From Gammaproteobacteria bacterium (GTDB taxonomy: Bacteria > Pseudomonadota > Gammaproteobacteria > HK1), in contig JABDQX010000102.1 in assembly GCA_013042035.1 (NCBI GenBank), forward strand, positions 1 to 9,606: DNA of 9,606 nucleotides, written 5' to 3'. This document shows, one piece after another, positions 1 to 7,728 of this stretch. Below the pieces are notes generated by a model. It searched no databases and had not been told where the DNA came from. It saw only the letters and a program-made list of their open reading frames with translations. The position numbers and the translations under genes were made by a program. Within the stretch, counting starts at the first letter, position 1. Each line of letters begins with the position of its first letter.

Positions 1-321
1 TTCCAGGCCATACGAATCTATATTAATCAGGAAATCGAGGAACTAAAAAATACCCTCGATCAGGTAATTGATGTTTTGGCGCCCGGTGGATGCCTTGCGG
101 TTATTAGCTTTCATTCCTTGGAGGACCGGTTGGTCAAACGCTTTATTCGTGCCGGTTCACGGGAGGTTGTCCCGGCCCGAGGGCTTCCTGTGATGCCCCA
201 TGAGACGCCGCCGCCATTGGTTGCGGTGCAAAAGCGGCCCATGCGTCCATCAACCGAAGAGATCGCGGACAATTCCAGGGCCAGAAGCGCCTTATTGCGA
301 GTGGCGCGGAAGCGTTGTTAG
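1..321 (+). CDS. rsmH: 16S rRNA (cytosine-1402-N4)-methyltransferase RsmH, 3' end (partial)
   Basis: This is the C-terminal 106 codons of RsmH (MraW). The reading frame is open from the first base of the window and ends at TAG 319-321. RsmH is a SAM-dependent enzyme that N4-methylates C1402 of 16S rRNA in the decoding site of the 30S subunit. The visible part starts with FQAIRIYINQEIEEL, the family's conserved FQALRI...NxEL motif. It continues with APGG...AVISFHSLEDRLVK, the strongest signature of this family, and ends in a basic tail (RSALLRVARKRC). The SAM-binding N-terminal half lies outside the window. The position directly upstream of ftsL is the standard dcw order (mraZ-rsmH-ftsL-ftsI). 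An internal ATG at 76 is not the real start, because conserved sequence extends upstream of it. Confidence 0.96.
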   Translation, partial: FQAIRIYINQEIEELKNTLDQVIDVLAPGGCLAVISFHSLEDRLVKRFIRAGSREVVPARGLPVMPHETPPPLVAVQKRPMRPSTEEIADNSRARSALLRVARKRC

Positions 322-337
322 TCGAAGCAAGATTATT

Positions 338-604
338 ATGATTGATCGTATCTTAATAGGTGTGTTGTCGCTTGTTATCCTGGCTTCCTCCGTTGGTGTC
401 GTCTATATAAAACACCTGAATCGCACGTTATTCTTCGAGTTACAGCAGATGGAGCAAGAGCGCGATACCATGGATGTGGAATGGGGAAAATTGGCCTTGG
501 AGCAAAGCACCTGGGCTACCCATGACCGAATCGAACAAATCGCAAAAGAACAGCTCCATTTGACAGCACCCAAACTGGATGCGGTAGTGTTGGTGATGCC
601 ATGA
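338..604 (+). CDS. ftsL: cell division protein FtsL
   Basis: This 88-residue protein fits FtsL, a bitopic inner-membrane protein that forms a complex with FtsB and FtsQ and helps activate FtsW-FtsI septal synthesis. It has a very short cytoplasmic N-terminus (MIDR) and one membrane segment at about residues 5-23 (ILIGVLSLVILASSVGVVYI). A periplasmic coiled-coil-like stretch follows at about 27-60, rich in L, E and Q. The C-terminal part, with HDRIEQIAKEQLHLTAP, resembles the conserved RIExxAxxxLxLxxP motif of FtsL. ATG 338 was chosen because the frame upstream of it overlaps rsmH and does not look like FtsL. The ribosome binding site is weak. The start lies 16 bases after the rsmH stop, and the stop overlaps the ftsI start as ATGA (601-604), which suggests translational coupling. 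FtsL diverges quickly in sequence, so the call rests on architecture plus position. Confidence 0.9.
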   Translation: MIDRILIGVLSLVILASSVGVVYIKHLNRTLFFELQQMEQERDTMDVEWGKLALEQSTWATHDRIEQIAKEQLHLTAPKLDAVVLVMP

Positions 605-2463
605 TACGGGTGGAAAATACACCGGATTCTCTCCAGCCGACACCCGCCATACGGCGTTGGTTGGTTTTGTTTGTGCTGACGGTGTTTGTTGCTGCGTTGG
701 TATGGCGAGTCGGTGATCTGCAATTGCGTCACAAGACGTTTTTGCAAATGGAAGGGCAGGCCCGTTATTTACGTGTGGTAAAAAGTCCTGCTCATCGCGG
801 CATGATCCTGGATCGCAATGGAGAACCACTCGCGGTCAGTACGCCGGTAGAGTCGGTATGGATCAATCCTCAGGTGCTGGCCAAAACCCTGATGCCGAAA
901 ACGCCGACAGATGAATCGACCAAAATCGATGAGCAAGCTGTTGCTGAGCATATTGCAAAGTGGAAGACTTTTGGAAAACTGTTCGGATGGGAAAAGGCGG
1001 ATCTCGAGCGGGTAGCTACCGAATATCCGAACAAGCAATTCTTATACGTAAAACGGCATGTGGATCCGAGCGTATCGGCGCAGGTAGAAGCGCTTGATAT
1101 CGAGGGAGTACATCTGGCTCGGGAATATCGACGCTATTATCCAATCGGGGAAGTCGCCGCCCACGTGGTGGGGTTTACCAATGTGGACGACCAAGGGCAA
1201 GAGGGCATAGAGCTGGTCTTCGATGACTGGTTGCATGGCATTGATGGTGAAAAGCGGGTTATTCAGGACCGATTGGGGCGATTCGTGGAGGATGTGGAAA
1301 GCATTCGCCCACCTCGGCGTGGAAGGGATCTCATGCTCAGTATCGATCAAAGGATTCAGTATCTTGCTTATCGGGCGTTACTTGCCGGCGTGAAACATAA
1401 TTCGGCTCGCTCCGGATCCGTGGTTGTGCTGAATGTCGATAGCGGTGAAATCCTGGCGATGGTCAACCAACCCTCCTATAACCCGAATAATTGGTCGGAT
1501 CGTGTCAGTAATCGGTTTCGCAACCGGGCCGTTACCGATTTGTTTGAACCCGGTTCCACCATCAAGCCGTTTACGGTCGCAGCCGCGTTAATGAGCGGTC
1601 AATTCCGGCCAGATACCTTACTCGATACCTCTCCAGGTCTCCTCAGAATCGGTCGCCACGTCATCAAGGATATACATGATTACGGTATTATTGATGTATC
1701 GACCGTCATCAAAAAATCCAGCAATGTAGGGGCTAGTCAGCTTGCCTTGTCTACCGCCAAGGATGCCATGTGGGAACTTTTTTTCAACGTCGGATTTGGA
1801 GAAATTACCACAAGTGGTTTTCCCGGGGAGGTTCCCGGACTATTACCACATTTTTCCGAATGGTCGGAAATACATCAGGTGACACTCTCCTTTGGCTATG
1901 GGCTTTCGGTAACACCCCTGCAACTTGCCAAGGCTTATGCCGTGATTGCCAGTGGCGGGCTGCACAGAAACATTCGGATTCAATCCACCGAGGAATTGCT
2001 ATTAGAGGAAAAACGGGTATTACCGGCGGATGTGGCACTCCAGATCCGGCAAATGCTGGAGTCTGTTACCGACTCGGACGGGACCGGCAAACGGGCGCGT
2101 GTCAATGGATATCGGGTTGCCGGTAAGACCGGCACGATACGTAAATCCGTGGCCGGTGGTTATTCCCACAATCGATATATCTCTGCATTCTCGGGTTTTG
2201 CCCCTGTTTCCGATCCCCGATTGGTTGTCGTCGTTACCATCGACGAACCATCTGCGGGCAAATATTACGGAGGAGAGGTTGCGGCGCCGATATTTTCAGA
2301 GATTATGTCGGGGAGTCTGCGTCTTTTGGGTGTACCACCGGACGAGCATTCCATACGGGCGCGGCGTATTGTGTTGGCGGGCGATCGCATCGCTTTTAGA
2401 GAAGATCCATTGCCTCTGGAGTTATTTTCTCCTTTTTTAGCATCGGAGAGTGTTCCTCAATAA
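601..2463 (+). CDS. ftsI: peptidoglycan D,D-transpeptidase FtsI (PBP3)
   Basis: This is a 620-residue septal class B penicillin-binding protein that cross-links peptidoglycan stem peptides at the division site together with FtsW. It has a short cytoplasmic tail, a membrane anchor at about residues 18-38 (RRWLVLFVLTVFVAALVW), and a non-catalytic pedestal domain. The pedestal begins near the RGMILDRNGEPLAVS motif (R66) and includes EGVHLAREYRRYYPIG and HVVGFTNVDDQGQEGIE. The transpeptidase domain follows, with all three active-site motifs: S319-T-I-K322 (nucleophilic Ser319), S373-S-N375 and K509-T-G-T512. It is a little longer than E. coli FtsI (588 aa), partly from a charged stretch around residues 98-140 of the pedestal. 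The start overlaps the ftsL stop by 4 bases, so it is probably translated by coupling. In most gammaproteobacteria murE follows; here the next gene is murF. Confidence 0.98.
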   Translation: MIRVENTPDSLQPTPAIRRWLVLFVLTVFVAALVWRVGDLQLRHKTFLQMEGQARYLRVVKSPAHRGMILDRNGEPLAVSTPVESVWINPQVLAKTLMPKTPTDESTKIDEQAVAEHIAKWKTFGKLFGWEKADLERVATEYPNKQFLYVKRHVDPSVSAQVEALDIEGVHLAREYRRYYPIGEVAAHVVGFTNVDDQGQEGIELVFDDWLHGIDGEKRVIQDRLGRFVEDVESIRPPRRGRDLMLSIDQRIQYLAYRALLAGVKHNSARSGSVVVLNVDSGEILAMVNQPSYNPNNWSDRVSNRFRNRAVTDLFEPGSTIKPFTVAAALMSGQFRPDTLLDTSPGLLRIGRHVIKDIHDYGIIDVSTVIKKSSNVGASQLALSTAKDAMWELFFNVGFGEITTSGFPGEVPGLLPHFSEWSEIHQVTLSFGYGLSVTPLQLAKAYAVIASGGLHRNIRIQSTEELLLEEKRVLPADVALQIRQMLESVTDSDGTGKRARVNGYRVAGKTGTIRKSVAGGYSHNRYISAFSGFAPVSDPRLVVVVTIDEPSAGKYYGGEVAAPIFSEIMSGSLRLLGVPPDEHSIRARRIVLAGDRIAFREDPLPLELFSPFLASESVPQ

Positions 2464-2535
2464 GGTGTCTGGCAAGTTTTATGAATCTTGCCTCGTGAAG
2501 TGGCGCCGTATAATTTTGCGGAACAAAATTATTCA
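2464..2535 (+). promoter_or_regulatory. ftsI-murF spacer with two inverted repeats, at the place where murE is expected
   Basis: This 72-base spacer occupies the site where murE normally lies. It contains two perfect inverted repeats. The first has 6-bp arms, GGCAAG (2471-2476) and CTTGCC (2487-2492), with a 10-base loop. The second has 9-bp arms, ATAATTTTG (2510-2518) and CAAAATTAT (2524-2532), with the loop CGGAA; it ends 3 bases before the murF ATG at 2536. The GGAA of the loop is the only Shine-Dalgarno-like sequence near that start. Neither hairpin is followed by a T tract, so neither looks like a classic intrinsic terminator. A role in translation control of murF or in mRNA processing is inference. 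No recognisable murE remnant is readable in any frame. Confidence 0.5.
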
Positions 2536-3966
2536 ATGATCAAAATGCGTGTCTCGGAAGCGGCTCGTTTACTTGGTGCCGACTACACTGGCCCGGATAA
2601 TGTGTTCCAGGGGTGTGGTATCGATTCTCGCACCCTACTGCCCGGGGCGATGTTCGTTGCGTTGCCAGGGCAGCGGGACGGTCATGATTTTGTGGCTCTT
2701 GCCGCGGCCGGGGGTGCGGCCGCGGCCATGGTCGAACGCAATCAGAATCACGAATTACTACCCGTGATTAAGGTACAAAGCTGTTATCGTGCGTTAGGAC
2801 AGTTAGCCGAAATCTGGCGTGCTCGATTCAATCGCCCAGTGATTGCAATTACCGGTAGTAATGGAAAAACCACTGTAAAAGAGCTTCTGGCGGCGATCTT
2901 AAGGAATCAGGGACCAACACACGCTACTTGGGGCAACTTAAATAATGAGCTCGGCGTGCCGTTGACGCTGCTCGGACTTGGCCAAGAGCACCATTGGGCC
3001 GTGGTGGAGATGGGTGCGAACCACCCCGATGAGATCGCGAGACTTACCCGAATCGCACACCCTACCGTCGGCGTTATTACCCGATGCGCGCCGGCACATC
3101 TGGAGGGTTTTGGGAATATCGAAGGTGTGGCAAGGGCAAAGGGTGAGCTACTGGAGAACTTGGATGACACCGGTATCGCGGTCATCAATGCTGATGATCC
3201 GTACGTCGATCTCTGGCACGAATTGGCCGGTAATCGACGCCGAATAACCTTTGGTCTGGATAAGCCGGCAGACGTATCCGCCGACTACCAGTTGATGTCT
3301 GATCGAGTCAAATTGGTGTTAAAAACCCCAATTGGGCACCAGTGTGCACAAATGACACTGCTCGGCAGGCACAATGTTCTCAACGCATTGGCGGCAACTG
3401 CCGCCGCAATCGCGGTGGGGTATTTTCATGAAAGCGCTAGTGGCACGACGCCATCCCGATCCTCTTTCATCATCAAGGGTGAGCCGACACAACATGCCCG
3501 TTTTTTGGAAACCATTGCAGCGGGTCTTATGTCCGTCGGTAGCGTCAATGGTCGCCTGCAAATCAAGTATGCCAAAAACGGTGCCCGGATTATCGATGAT
3601 ACCTACAATGCGAACCCGGATTCACTGACAGCAGCCTTGAAGGTTCTTGCTCACTACTTGAAACCCCGTTGGTTGATTCTGGGTGATATGGGAGAACTCG
3701 GTGAACGAGGACCTGAATTACATGAGCAGGCAGGTGTACTAGCGCAAAAGCTTGGAATCACGCGTCTTTTTGCAACCGGTACCTTGAGTCGGCATACGGT
3801 GAAGGCCTTTGGGGTTGAGGGATATCATTATCCGGACCCAGAGAAGTTGTTATGCGCGGTACGCGCGGAACTTACTGAAGAAACGACCGCCAAAGACATA
3901 ACAATACTAGTAAAAGGATCACGCTCTATGCGAATGGAGCGGATTGCCGATGGGCTTTTGGCGTGA
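2536..3966 (+). CDS. murF: UDP-N-acetylmuramoyl-tripeptide--D-alanyl-D-alanine ligase MurF
   Basis: MurF is the cytoplasmic ATP-dependent ligase that adds D-Ala-D-Ala to the UDP-MurNAc-tripeptide, the last step before MraY. From ATG 2536 it has 476 residues (E. coli MurF has 452). The N-terminal substrate-binding domain includes GIDSRTLLPGAMFVALPG. The ATP-binding P-loop is T106-G-S-N-G-K-T-T113, followed by the central-domain stretches GNLNNELGVPLTLL and VEMGANHPDEIARL. The C-terminal domain carries the MurF signatures DDTYNANPDS (D354 onward) and LGDMGELGERG, which separate it from MurE. About 28 extra residues (296-323) sit between the central and C-terminal domains. An in-frame TTG at 2488 would add 16 residues with no family likeness, and ATG 2545 is a shorter option; 2536 is the best guess. 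There is only one ligase unit, so this is not a MurE-MurF fusion. Confidence 0.97.
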   Translation: MIKMRVSEAARLLGADYTGPDNVFQGCGIDSRTLLPGAMFVALPGQRDGHDFVALAAAGGAAAAMVERNQNHELLPVIKVQSCYRALGQLAEIWRARFNRPVIAITGSNGKTTVKELLAAILRNQGPTHATWGNLNNELGVPLTLLGLGQEHHWAVVEMGANHPDEIARLTRIAHPTVGVITRCAPAHLEGFGNIEGVARAKGELLENLDDTGIAVINADDPYVDLWHELAGNRRRITFGLDKPADVSADYQLMSDRVKLVLKTPIGHQCAQMTLLGRHNVLNALAATAAAIAVGYFHESASGTTPSRSSFIIKGEPTQHARFLETIAAGLMSVGSVNGRLQIKYAKNGARIIDDTYNANPDSLTAALKVLAHYLKPRWLILGDMGELGERGPELHEQAGVLAQKLGITRLFATGTLSRHTVKAFGVEGYHYPDPEKLLCAVRAELTEETTAKDITILVKGSRSMRMERIADGLLA

Positions 3967-4004
3967 AGTGGTTTTGATTTCTATAGAGTGCCTTTAGTCG
4001 GAGT

Positions 4005-4008
4005 GGAG
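4005..4008 (+). promoter_or_regulatory. ribosome binding site of mraY
   Basis: GGAG lies 8 bases upstream of a GTG codon at 4017. This supports the GTG as the mraY start, in agreement with the protein alignment to E. coli MraY from its first residues. Confidence 0.7.
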
Positions 4009-4016
4009 AATTTAAA

Positions 4017-5099
4017 GTGCTGCTACTGATAACTGAACATCTCGCCCAGTTCCACAGCGGTTTTGGGGTATTTCAGTATTTGACGTTGCGGGCGATTCTC
4101 GGCGTGTTGACGGCCCTTGCCATCTCGCTATTGGTGGGGCCTGTTATGATTCGACACCTCGGCGCCTATCAGATTGGCCAAACCGTGCGCGATGATGGGC
4201 CAAAAAGTCACCTTGCCAAGGCAGGAACACCCACCATGGGTGGAGCGCTGATTCTTGTGGCCATTACGATTAGTACATTGTTCTGGGCCGACCTCTCGAA
4301 TCGATTTGTCTGGGTTGCCTTGATTGTCACACTATTATTCGGTGTGATTGGTTGGGTGGATGACTACAAAAAACTTGTGCGAGGTGACCCCAGGGGGTTA
4401 CCGGCGCGATATAAGTATTTTTGGCAATCCCTGGTAGGGTTGGGTTGCGCACTTTTCCTTTACTTTTACCCCGAGTCTACGACACAGACCCAGTTGGTCG
4501 TTCCTTTTCTCAAAACCATCACACCGGAGCTTGGATGGCTTTTTGTGCCGCTTGTCTATTTTGTCATTGTCGGCACCAGCAATGCCGTGAATCTGACCGA
4601 TGGACTTGATGGGCTTGCGATTTTACCGACGGTGATGATTGCCGGTGCCCTTGCTATTTTTGCCTATGTTACTAGCCATGTGGAATTTTCCAACTATCTC
4701 GGTTTTCCCCATATTAACGGTGCTGGTGAGCTCGTTGTGCTCTGTGGTGCCATCGTTGGCGCGGGGTTAGGCTTTCTGTGGTTCAATACCTATCCTGCCC
4801 AGGTGTTTATGGGAGATATCGGTGCGCTTGCGCTGGGGGCGGCACTTGGCGTCATTGCCGTTCTCATTCGTCAGGAGTTGGTACTGTTCATTATGGGTGG
4901 CGTGTTTGTGATGGAGACCATATCGGTCATCCTCCAGGTTGGCTCCTACAAACTAACAGGAAAACGTATTTTCCGAATGGCGCCGCTGCATCATCATTTT
5001 GAACTAATAGGGTGGCCGGAACCTCGGGTCATCGTGCGTTTTTGGGTTATTTCCGTGGTTCTTGTCCTTATTGGGCTTGCAACCCTCAAGATTCGCTAA
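4017..5099 (+). CDS. mraY: phospho-N-acetylmuramoyl-pentapeptide transferase MraY
   Basis: MraY is the polytopic inner-membrane enzyme that transfers phospho-MurNAc-pentapeptide from UDP to undecaprenyl phosphate, making lipid I. The protein has 360 residues, the same as E. coli MraY, and about ten hydrophobic segments. Conserved motifs are DDGPKSHLAKAGTPTMGG near the N-terminus, D115-D116 in GWVDDYKK, and N192 with D195 and D198 in NAVNLTDGLDGLA. They continue with D267 in NTYPAQVFMGDIGALALG and the histidine triad 325-327 in MAPLHHHFELIGWPE. The aspartates at 115, 116 and 267 are the Mg-binding and catalytic residues known for the family. The start codon is GTG, with a good ribosome binding site. 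The gene lies 50 bases after murF and 15 bases before murD, and nothing is missing or disrupted. Confidence 0.99.
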   Translation: MLLLITEHLAQFHSGFGVFQYLTLRAILGVLTALAISLLVGPVMIRHLGAYQIGQTVRDDGPKSHLAKAGTPTMGGALILVAITISTLFWADLSNRFVWVALIVTLLFGVIGWVDDYKKLVRGDPRGLPARYKYFWQSLVGLGCALFLYFYPESTTQTQLVVPFLKTITPELGWLFVPLVYFVIVGTSNAVNLTDGLDGLAILPTVMIAGALAIFAYVTSHVEFSNYLGFPHINGAGELVVLCGAIVGAGLGFLWFNTYPAQVFMGDIGALALGAALGVIAVLIRQELVLFIMGGVFVMETISVILQVGSYKLTGKRIFRMAPLHHHFELIGWPEPRVIVRFWVISVVLVLIGLATLKIR

Positions 5100-5114
5100 A
5101 GTTTTTATTGGCAA

Positions 5115-6536
5115 ATGACTACTCGACCCACCGTCATCGTCGGACTTGGAGAAACCGGGCTCTCCGTGGCGCGCTATTTGGCGGGTCGCGGCATTGAAAT
5201 CGCCGTGCTCGATAGTCGCATCGAACCACCCGGGCTTACCGCGTTGCGCGCCGAACTGCCGAATGTTCCGGTTCATTTGGGCGGCTTTGACGAAAGGGTG
5301 CTCGGGAGCGCAGAAGAAATCATTCTCAGTCCGGGCGTCTCCCTGCAAGAACCCGCCATCCGTCGAGTCGGGGAGCAGGCCAAGGATCGGAATATCCCCG
5401 TTATCGGTGATATCGAACTCTTTGCACGCGCCATGCATGCATCCGCTGTCCGTGCTCCCGTCATCGCGGTAACGGGTTCCAACGGCAAAAGCACCGTGAC
5501 CACGCTCGTCGCCGAGATGGCGCGACTGGATGGTCTTGTGGTCCGGGCTGGCGGCAACCTTGGACCGCCTGCCCTGGCGTTGCTAGATGACGATAAAGCA
5601 GCAGACTTATTCGTTCTGGAGCTTTCAAGTTTCCAACTGGAGACCACCACAACCCTGAATCCCGTTGCCGCTGCCATACTGAATATCAGCGAAGATCACA
5701 TGGATCGCTATGCCGATATGTCATCTTATGCCGAAGCCAAATATCGGATCCTTGCCGGAGATGGCACAATAGTGCTGAATCTGGATGACCCCATGGTGGC
5801 AACGGCAAAAGGGTATTCCGAGCGTACCTATCTCGATAAAGATACCACTAACAAAAATAACGCAAGGTCTGTTATTGGTTTTTCTCTGGCAGAACCCGGA
5901 GCTGATGAATTTGGCGTGATAAATCGGGAAGGTGGTTCCTGGCTCGCCCGTGGGCAGAACCCCTTGCTGCCAACCGCGGCACTAAGGTTACGAGGGATGC
6001 ATAACGTTGCCAATGCCCTGGCCGGACTCGCACTTGGTACGGTAGCCGAATTATCGTTGTCCGCCATGCGCGAGGCACTGAGGGAATTTTCCGGTTTGCC
6101 TCATCGTTGTCAACTCGTGGCCGATCATGGCGGCGTACGTTGGTTCAACGACTCCAAGGCTACCAATGTCAGTGCCGCCGCCGCGGCTATTCATGGCTTT
6201 GGTCGCGAAGGGGGCATCGTGTTGATTGCCGGCGGGGATGGTAAAGGCGCTGATTTTTCTCCCCTGAGGGACGCGGTTCGGGGAGACGCCACGCAACAGG
6301 CCGTGCGTGCCGTCGTGTTGCTTGGGCAGGATGCGCCTCGCATTGCGGACGCGGTGCGGGATGTGGTTCCGGTGGTACATGCCGATGATATGCGTGATGC
6401 TGTCCGTAAGGCGCGCGACCTTGCACAATCGGGTGACAGTGTGTTGCTTTCACCTGCTTGCGCAAGTTGGGATATGTATCGTGATTATCGGGAGCGCGGA
6501 GAAATATTCACGGCGGCGGTGAATTCTGAGCTGTAG
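5115..6536 (+). CDS. murD: UDP-N-acetylmuramoyl-L-alanine--D-glutamate ligase MurD
   Basis: MurD is the cytoplasmic ATP-dependent ligase that adds D-glutamate to UDP-MurNAc-L-Ala. The N-terminal Rossmann-like UDP-binding domain begins VIVGLGETGLSVARYLAGRG. The P-loop is T120-G-S-N-G-K-S-T127, followed by LELSSFQLETT and ILNISEDHMDRY in the central domain. The C-terminal domain has LPHRCQLVADHGGVRWFNDS with N345-D-S-K-A-T-N351, and ends with LLSPACASWDMYRDYRERGEIF, a strong MurD signature. At 473 residues it is about 35 longer than E. coli MurD (438). Part of the excess is a polar, Asn/Thr/Lys-rich stretch near residues 241-252. ATG 5115 has no clear ribosome binding site, but it lies 15 bases after mraY and the domain starts right after it. 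Confidence 0.98.
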   Translation: MTTRPTVIVGLGETGLSVARYLAGRGIEIAVLDSRIEPPGLTALRAELPNVPVHLGGFDERVLGSAEEIILSPGVSLQEPAIRRVGEQAKDRNIPVIGDIELFARAMHASAVRAPVIAVTGSNGKSTVTTLVAEMARLDGLVVRAGGNLGPPALALLDDDKAADLFVLELSSFQLETTTTLNPVAAAILNISEDHMDRYADMSSYAEAKYRILAGDGTIVLNLDDPMVATAKGYSERTYLDKDTTNKNNARSVIGFSLAEPGADEFGVINREGGSWLARGQNPLLPTAALRLRGMHNVANALAGLALGTVAELSLSAMREALREFSGLPHRCQLVADHGGVRWFNDSKATNVSAAAAAIHGFGREGGIVLIAGGDGKGADFSPLRDAVRGDATQQAVRAVVLLGQDAPRIADAVRDVVPVVHADDMRDAVRKARDLAQSGDSVLLSPACASWDMYRDYRERGEIFTAAVNSEL

Positions 6537-6567
6537 TAGATACGGATGGTAATTTAGAGATCCCATA

Positions 6568-7728
6568 ATGGTATCCCCTGTTCCTCCTCAGGCGGTTTCC
6601 GCAAAGCAAGCGGGACGCCCCGAATACCCCTTGGATCCGTGGCTGGTGGGTGTCACGTTGTTGCTGCTTGGGATCGGTTTGATCATGGTTGCCTCGACTT
6701 CCATTACGACAGCGGGAGCGCCTTTACACTATTTCGTGCGTCAATCCATGCACGTGGTATTCGGGTTGTGTCTGGCATGGATGATGACGCGCTTTTCGTT
6801 GAAGATGTGGGAAAATAATGGCCCGATATTCCTGCTTTTTGGGGTCATTTCCCTTATGCTGGTTTTGATTCCGGGTATCGGCCACGAAGTCAATGGCAGT
6901 ACTCGCTGGATAAGGTTCGGTCTCTTCAATCTCCAGCCTTCCGAACCCATAAAGCTGCTGTTTATCATTTATCTTTCCGGCTATATGGTGCGTCGTAACA
7001 CCGAGGTACGGACCCAGCTCCGGGGCTCCATCAATCCCCTTTTTGTTCTGGCAATCATTGCAGGATTATTGCTGCTGGAACCTGATTATGGTGCTGCGGC
7101 CGTGCTATTCGCCACGGCCCTTGGCATGTTATTTTTAGCCGGTGTTGCATTTTGGCGGTTTATGGGCGGCACCATCGTTGTTGCTTTGTTATCGGCCGGA
7201 TTTCTCTTAATGGAACCGTACCGATTGGAGCGACTCACGACCTTCCTCAACCCATGGGCGGATCCGTTCGGTAGTGGATTCCAGTTAACCCAGGCACTTA
7301 TTGCTATTGGCCGGGGGGAGTGGCTTGGGGCCGGACTTGGCGGTAGCATCCAGAAACTGTTTTATCTGCCCGAGGCCCACACGGACTTTCTGTTTGCCGT
7401 GCTGGCGGAAGAATTGGGTTTGGCCGGGGCCATCCTTGTGATTGCGCTGTTTGCCTTTTTGGTTTATCGCGCCTTTCTCATCGCGCGTCGGTCGGAGGTG
7501 CGGGGATTTCCGTTTGGGGCCTATTTGGCGTATGGGATTGGATTGATTATCGGATTACAGGCATTTATCAATATTGGTGTCAATATGGGAATGTTGCCCA
7601 CCAAGGGGCTTGCCTTGCCATTGATGAGCTATGGTGGATCGAGCATGTTGATCAATTGTGTGGCGATAGGGTTGCTATTGCGGGTTGAAAAGGAATCTCG
7701 TTTTTTGCCAAGGAAAGATGTCGTGTAA
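6568..7728 (+). CDS. ftsW: septal peptidoglycan glycosyltransferase FtsW
   Basis: FtsW is a SEDS-family integral membrane protein that polymerises lipid II into glycan strands at the septum, in complex with FtsI. The 386-residue product (E. coli FtsW has 414) has about ten hydrophobic segments, beginning at DPWLVGVTLLLLGIGLIMVA after a cytoplasmic tail of about 20 residues. Family motifs are NGSTRWIRFGLFNLQPSEP, LLLEPDYGAAAVL, RLERLTTFLNPWADPFGSGF and the extracellular loop YLPEAHTDFLFAVLAEELG. Its D273 matches the catalytic Asp of SEDS enzymes. The C-terminus has NIGVNMGMLPTKGLALPLMS then YGGSSMLINC, as in FtsW rather than merely RodA. The position between murD and murG confirms FtsW over RodA. 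An AGAGA at 6556-6560, 7 bases before the ATG, is a reasonable ribosome binding site. Confidence 0.97.
   Translation: MVSPVPPQAVSAKQAGRPEYPLDPWLVGVTLLLLGIGLIMVASTSITTAGAPLHYFVRQSMHVVFGLCLAWMMTRFSLKMWENNGPIFLLFGVISLMLVLIPGIGHEVNGSTRWIRFGLFNLQPSEPIKLLFIIYLSGYMVRRNTEVRTQLRGSINPLFVLAIIAGLLLLEPDYGAAAVLFATALGMLFLAGVAFWRFMGGTIVVALLSAGFLLMEPYRLERLTTFLNPWADPFGSGFQLTQALIAIGRGEWLGAGLGGSIQKLFYLPEAHTDFLFAVLAEELGLAGAILVIALFAFLVYRAFLIARRSEVRGFPFGAYLAYGIGLIIGLQAFINIGVNMGMLPTKGLALPLMSYGGSSMLINCVAIGLLLRVEKESRFLPRKDVV

Noticed and set aside
2030..2440. 136-codon plus-strand frame inside the 3' part of ftsI
   Set aside because: Fully inside ftsI in another frame, with no motif; the ftsI frame carries the KTGT motif here and is clearly the coding one.
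2488..2535. TTG 2488 as the murF start, adding 16 residues
   Set aside because: No Shine-Dalgarno sequence and no MurF likeness in the added residues; ATG 2536 fits the family N-terminus better, though it is not proven.
5273..5677. 134-codon open frame on the minus strand opposite murD
   Set aside because: Ser/Arg/Pro-rich translation typical of antisense to GC-rich coding DNA; no family likeness.
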